Origin: Burkholderiales bacterium
Lineage (GTDB): Bacteria; Pseudomonadota; Gammaproteobacteria; Burkholderiales; Burkholderiaceae_C
Length of the DNA stretch: 64,000 nt
Reading direction: 5' to 3'
Assembly (NCBI GenBank): GCA_028868825.1
Contig: JAGWTU010000001.1
Span: 242,355 to 306,354 of the forward strand
Positions 63,899 through 64,000 of the stretch are shown here, piece after piece. The number at the start of each line of letters is the position of its first letter. Position 1 is the first letter of the stretch. Below the pieces are notes generated by a model that made no database searches, was not told where the DNA came from, and worked only from the letters and a program-made list of their open reading frames with translations. Both the position numbers and the translations under genes were made by a program.

Positions 63899-64000
63899 GT
63901 GCACCTGATCAACGCCGACCTCCACAGCCACAGCAGCGTCTCCGACGGCACCCTCGAACCCGAAGCGCTGGCCCGGCGCGCCCATGCGCAGGGCGTCGAG
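63899..64000 (+). CDS. PHP-domain phosphoesterase (3' end beyond window)
   Basis: From GTG 63899 the 34 visible residues read LINADLHSHSSVSDGTLEPE and continue ALARRAHAQGVE. The HSH metal-binding motif and SDG turn are those of the PHP family of TrpH/RnmB-type nucleoside 3',5'-bisphosphate phosphatases. The catalytic remainder is outside the window. It begins 10 bp after lolD. Confidence 0.82.
   Translation, partial: MHLINADLHSHSSVSDGTLEPEALARRAHAQGVE

Overview
This GC-rich window looks like chromosomal DNA of a betaproteobacterium of the order Burkholderiales. The case rests on gene order: mltG-tmk-holB-pilZ-tatD with ygfZ divergent, pepA-holC-small protein divergent from lptF-lptG, and recJ beside lolC-lolD. 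Genes are densely packed, and many start codons overlap the previous stop (ATGA, GTGA, TGATG). The genus is not determined. I saw no rRNA gene, insertion sequence, CRISPR array or prophage.

Layout. 1-5.3 kb (minus): formate dehydrogenase fdoG-fdoH-fdoI-fdhE, a selenoprotein operon whose catalytic subunit reads through an in-frame TGA at 4746-4748. 5.6-14.1 kb (plus): a tightly overlapping operon of three glycosyltransferases, an ABC exporter, a putative outer-membrane barrel, a decayed histidine phosphatase and UDP-glucose 6-dehydrogenase; it probably makes and exports an acidic glycan or glycolipid. 14.1-19.8 kb: a QseBC-like two-component system divergent from a cupredoxin and outer-membrane protein pair, then a decayed stretch with remnants of a cytochrome c and a Rieske protein around intact small genes. 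19.8-22.7 kb: a Met/Gly-rich Spy/CpxP-like periplasmic protein divergent from an OmpR-type regulator and kinase. 22.8-27.7 kb (minus): housekeeping block. 27.8-34.1 kb: ygfZ, a thioesterase-acetyltransferase fusion, a frameshifted hydrolase, a YtrA-type regulator with its ABC transporter, and a branched-chain amino-acid binding protein. 34.2-43.3 kb: holC, pepA, lptF, lptG, sirohydrochlorin chelatase, a CysB-family regulator, an aminotransferase and FimV. 43.5-53.3 kb: acyl-CoA dehydrogenase, tRNA-Arg(TCT), and minus-strand genes for an SDR protein, a DMT transporter, gamma-glutamyltransferase, a GspE/PilB-type ATPase, a spermidine-synthase-like protein, a DNA glycosylase and a second TatD nuclease. 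53.3-57.3 kb: trypsin-like protease and MoxR-DUF58-VWA. 57.4-59.1 kb: a lone Rieske protein with two small partners. 59.2-64 kb: recJ, lolC, lolD and the start of a PHP phosphoesterase.

The most unusual points are these. A 43-bp bipartite motif with identical spacing (17896-17938 and 57429-57471) lies upstream of both Rieske-related loci. Several genes between 12.2 and 18.9 kb have lost their middle but kept recognisable flanks. The glycan export operon is compact and its product is unknown. Protein identities come from reading the sequence and recalling protein families; no database search was run.
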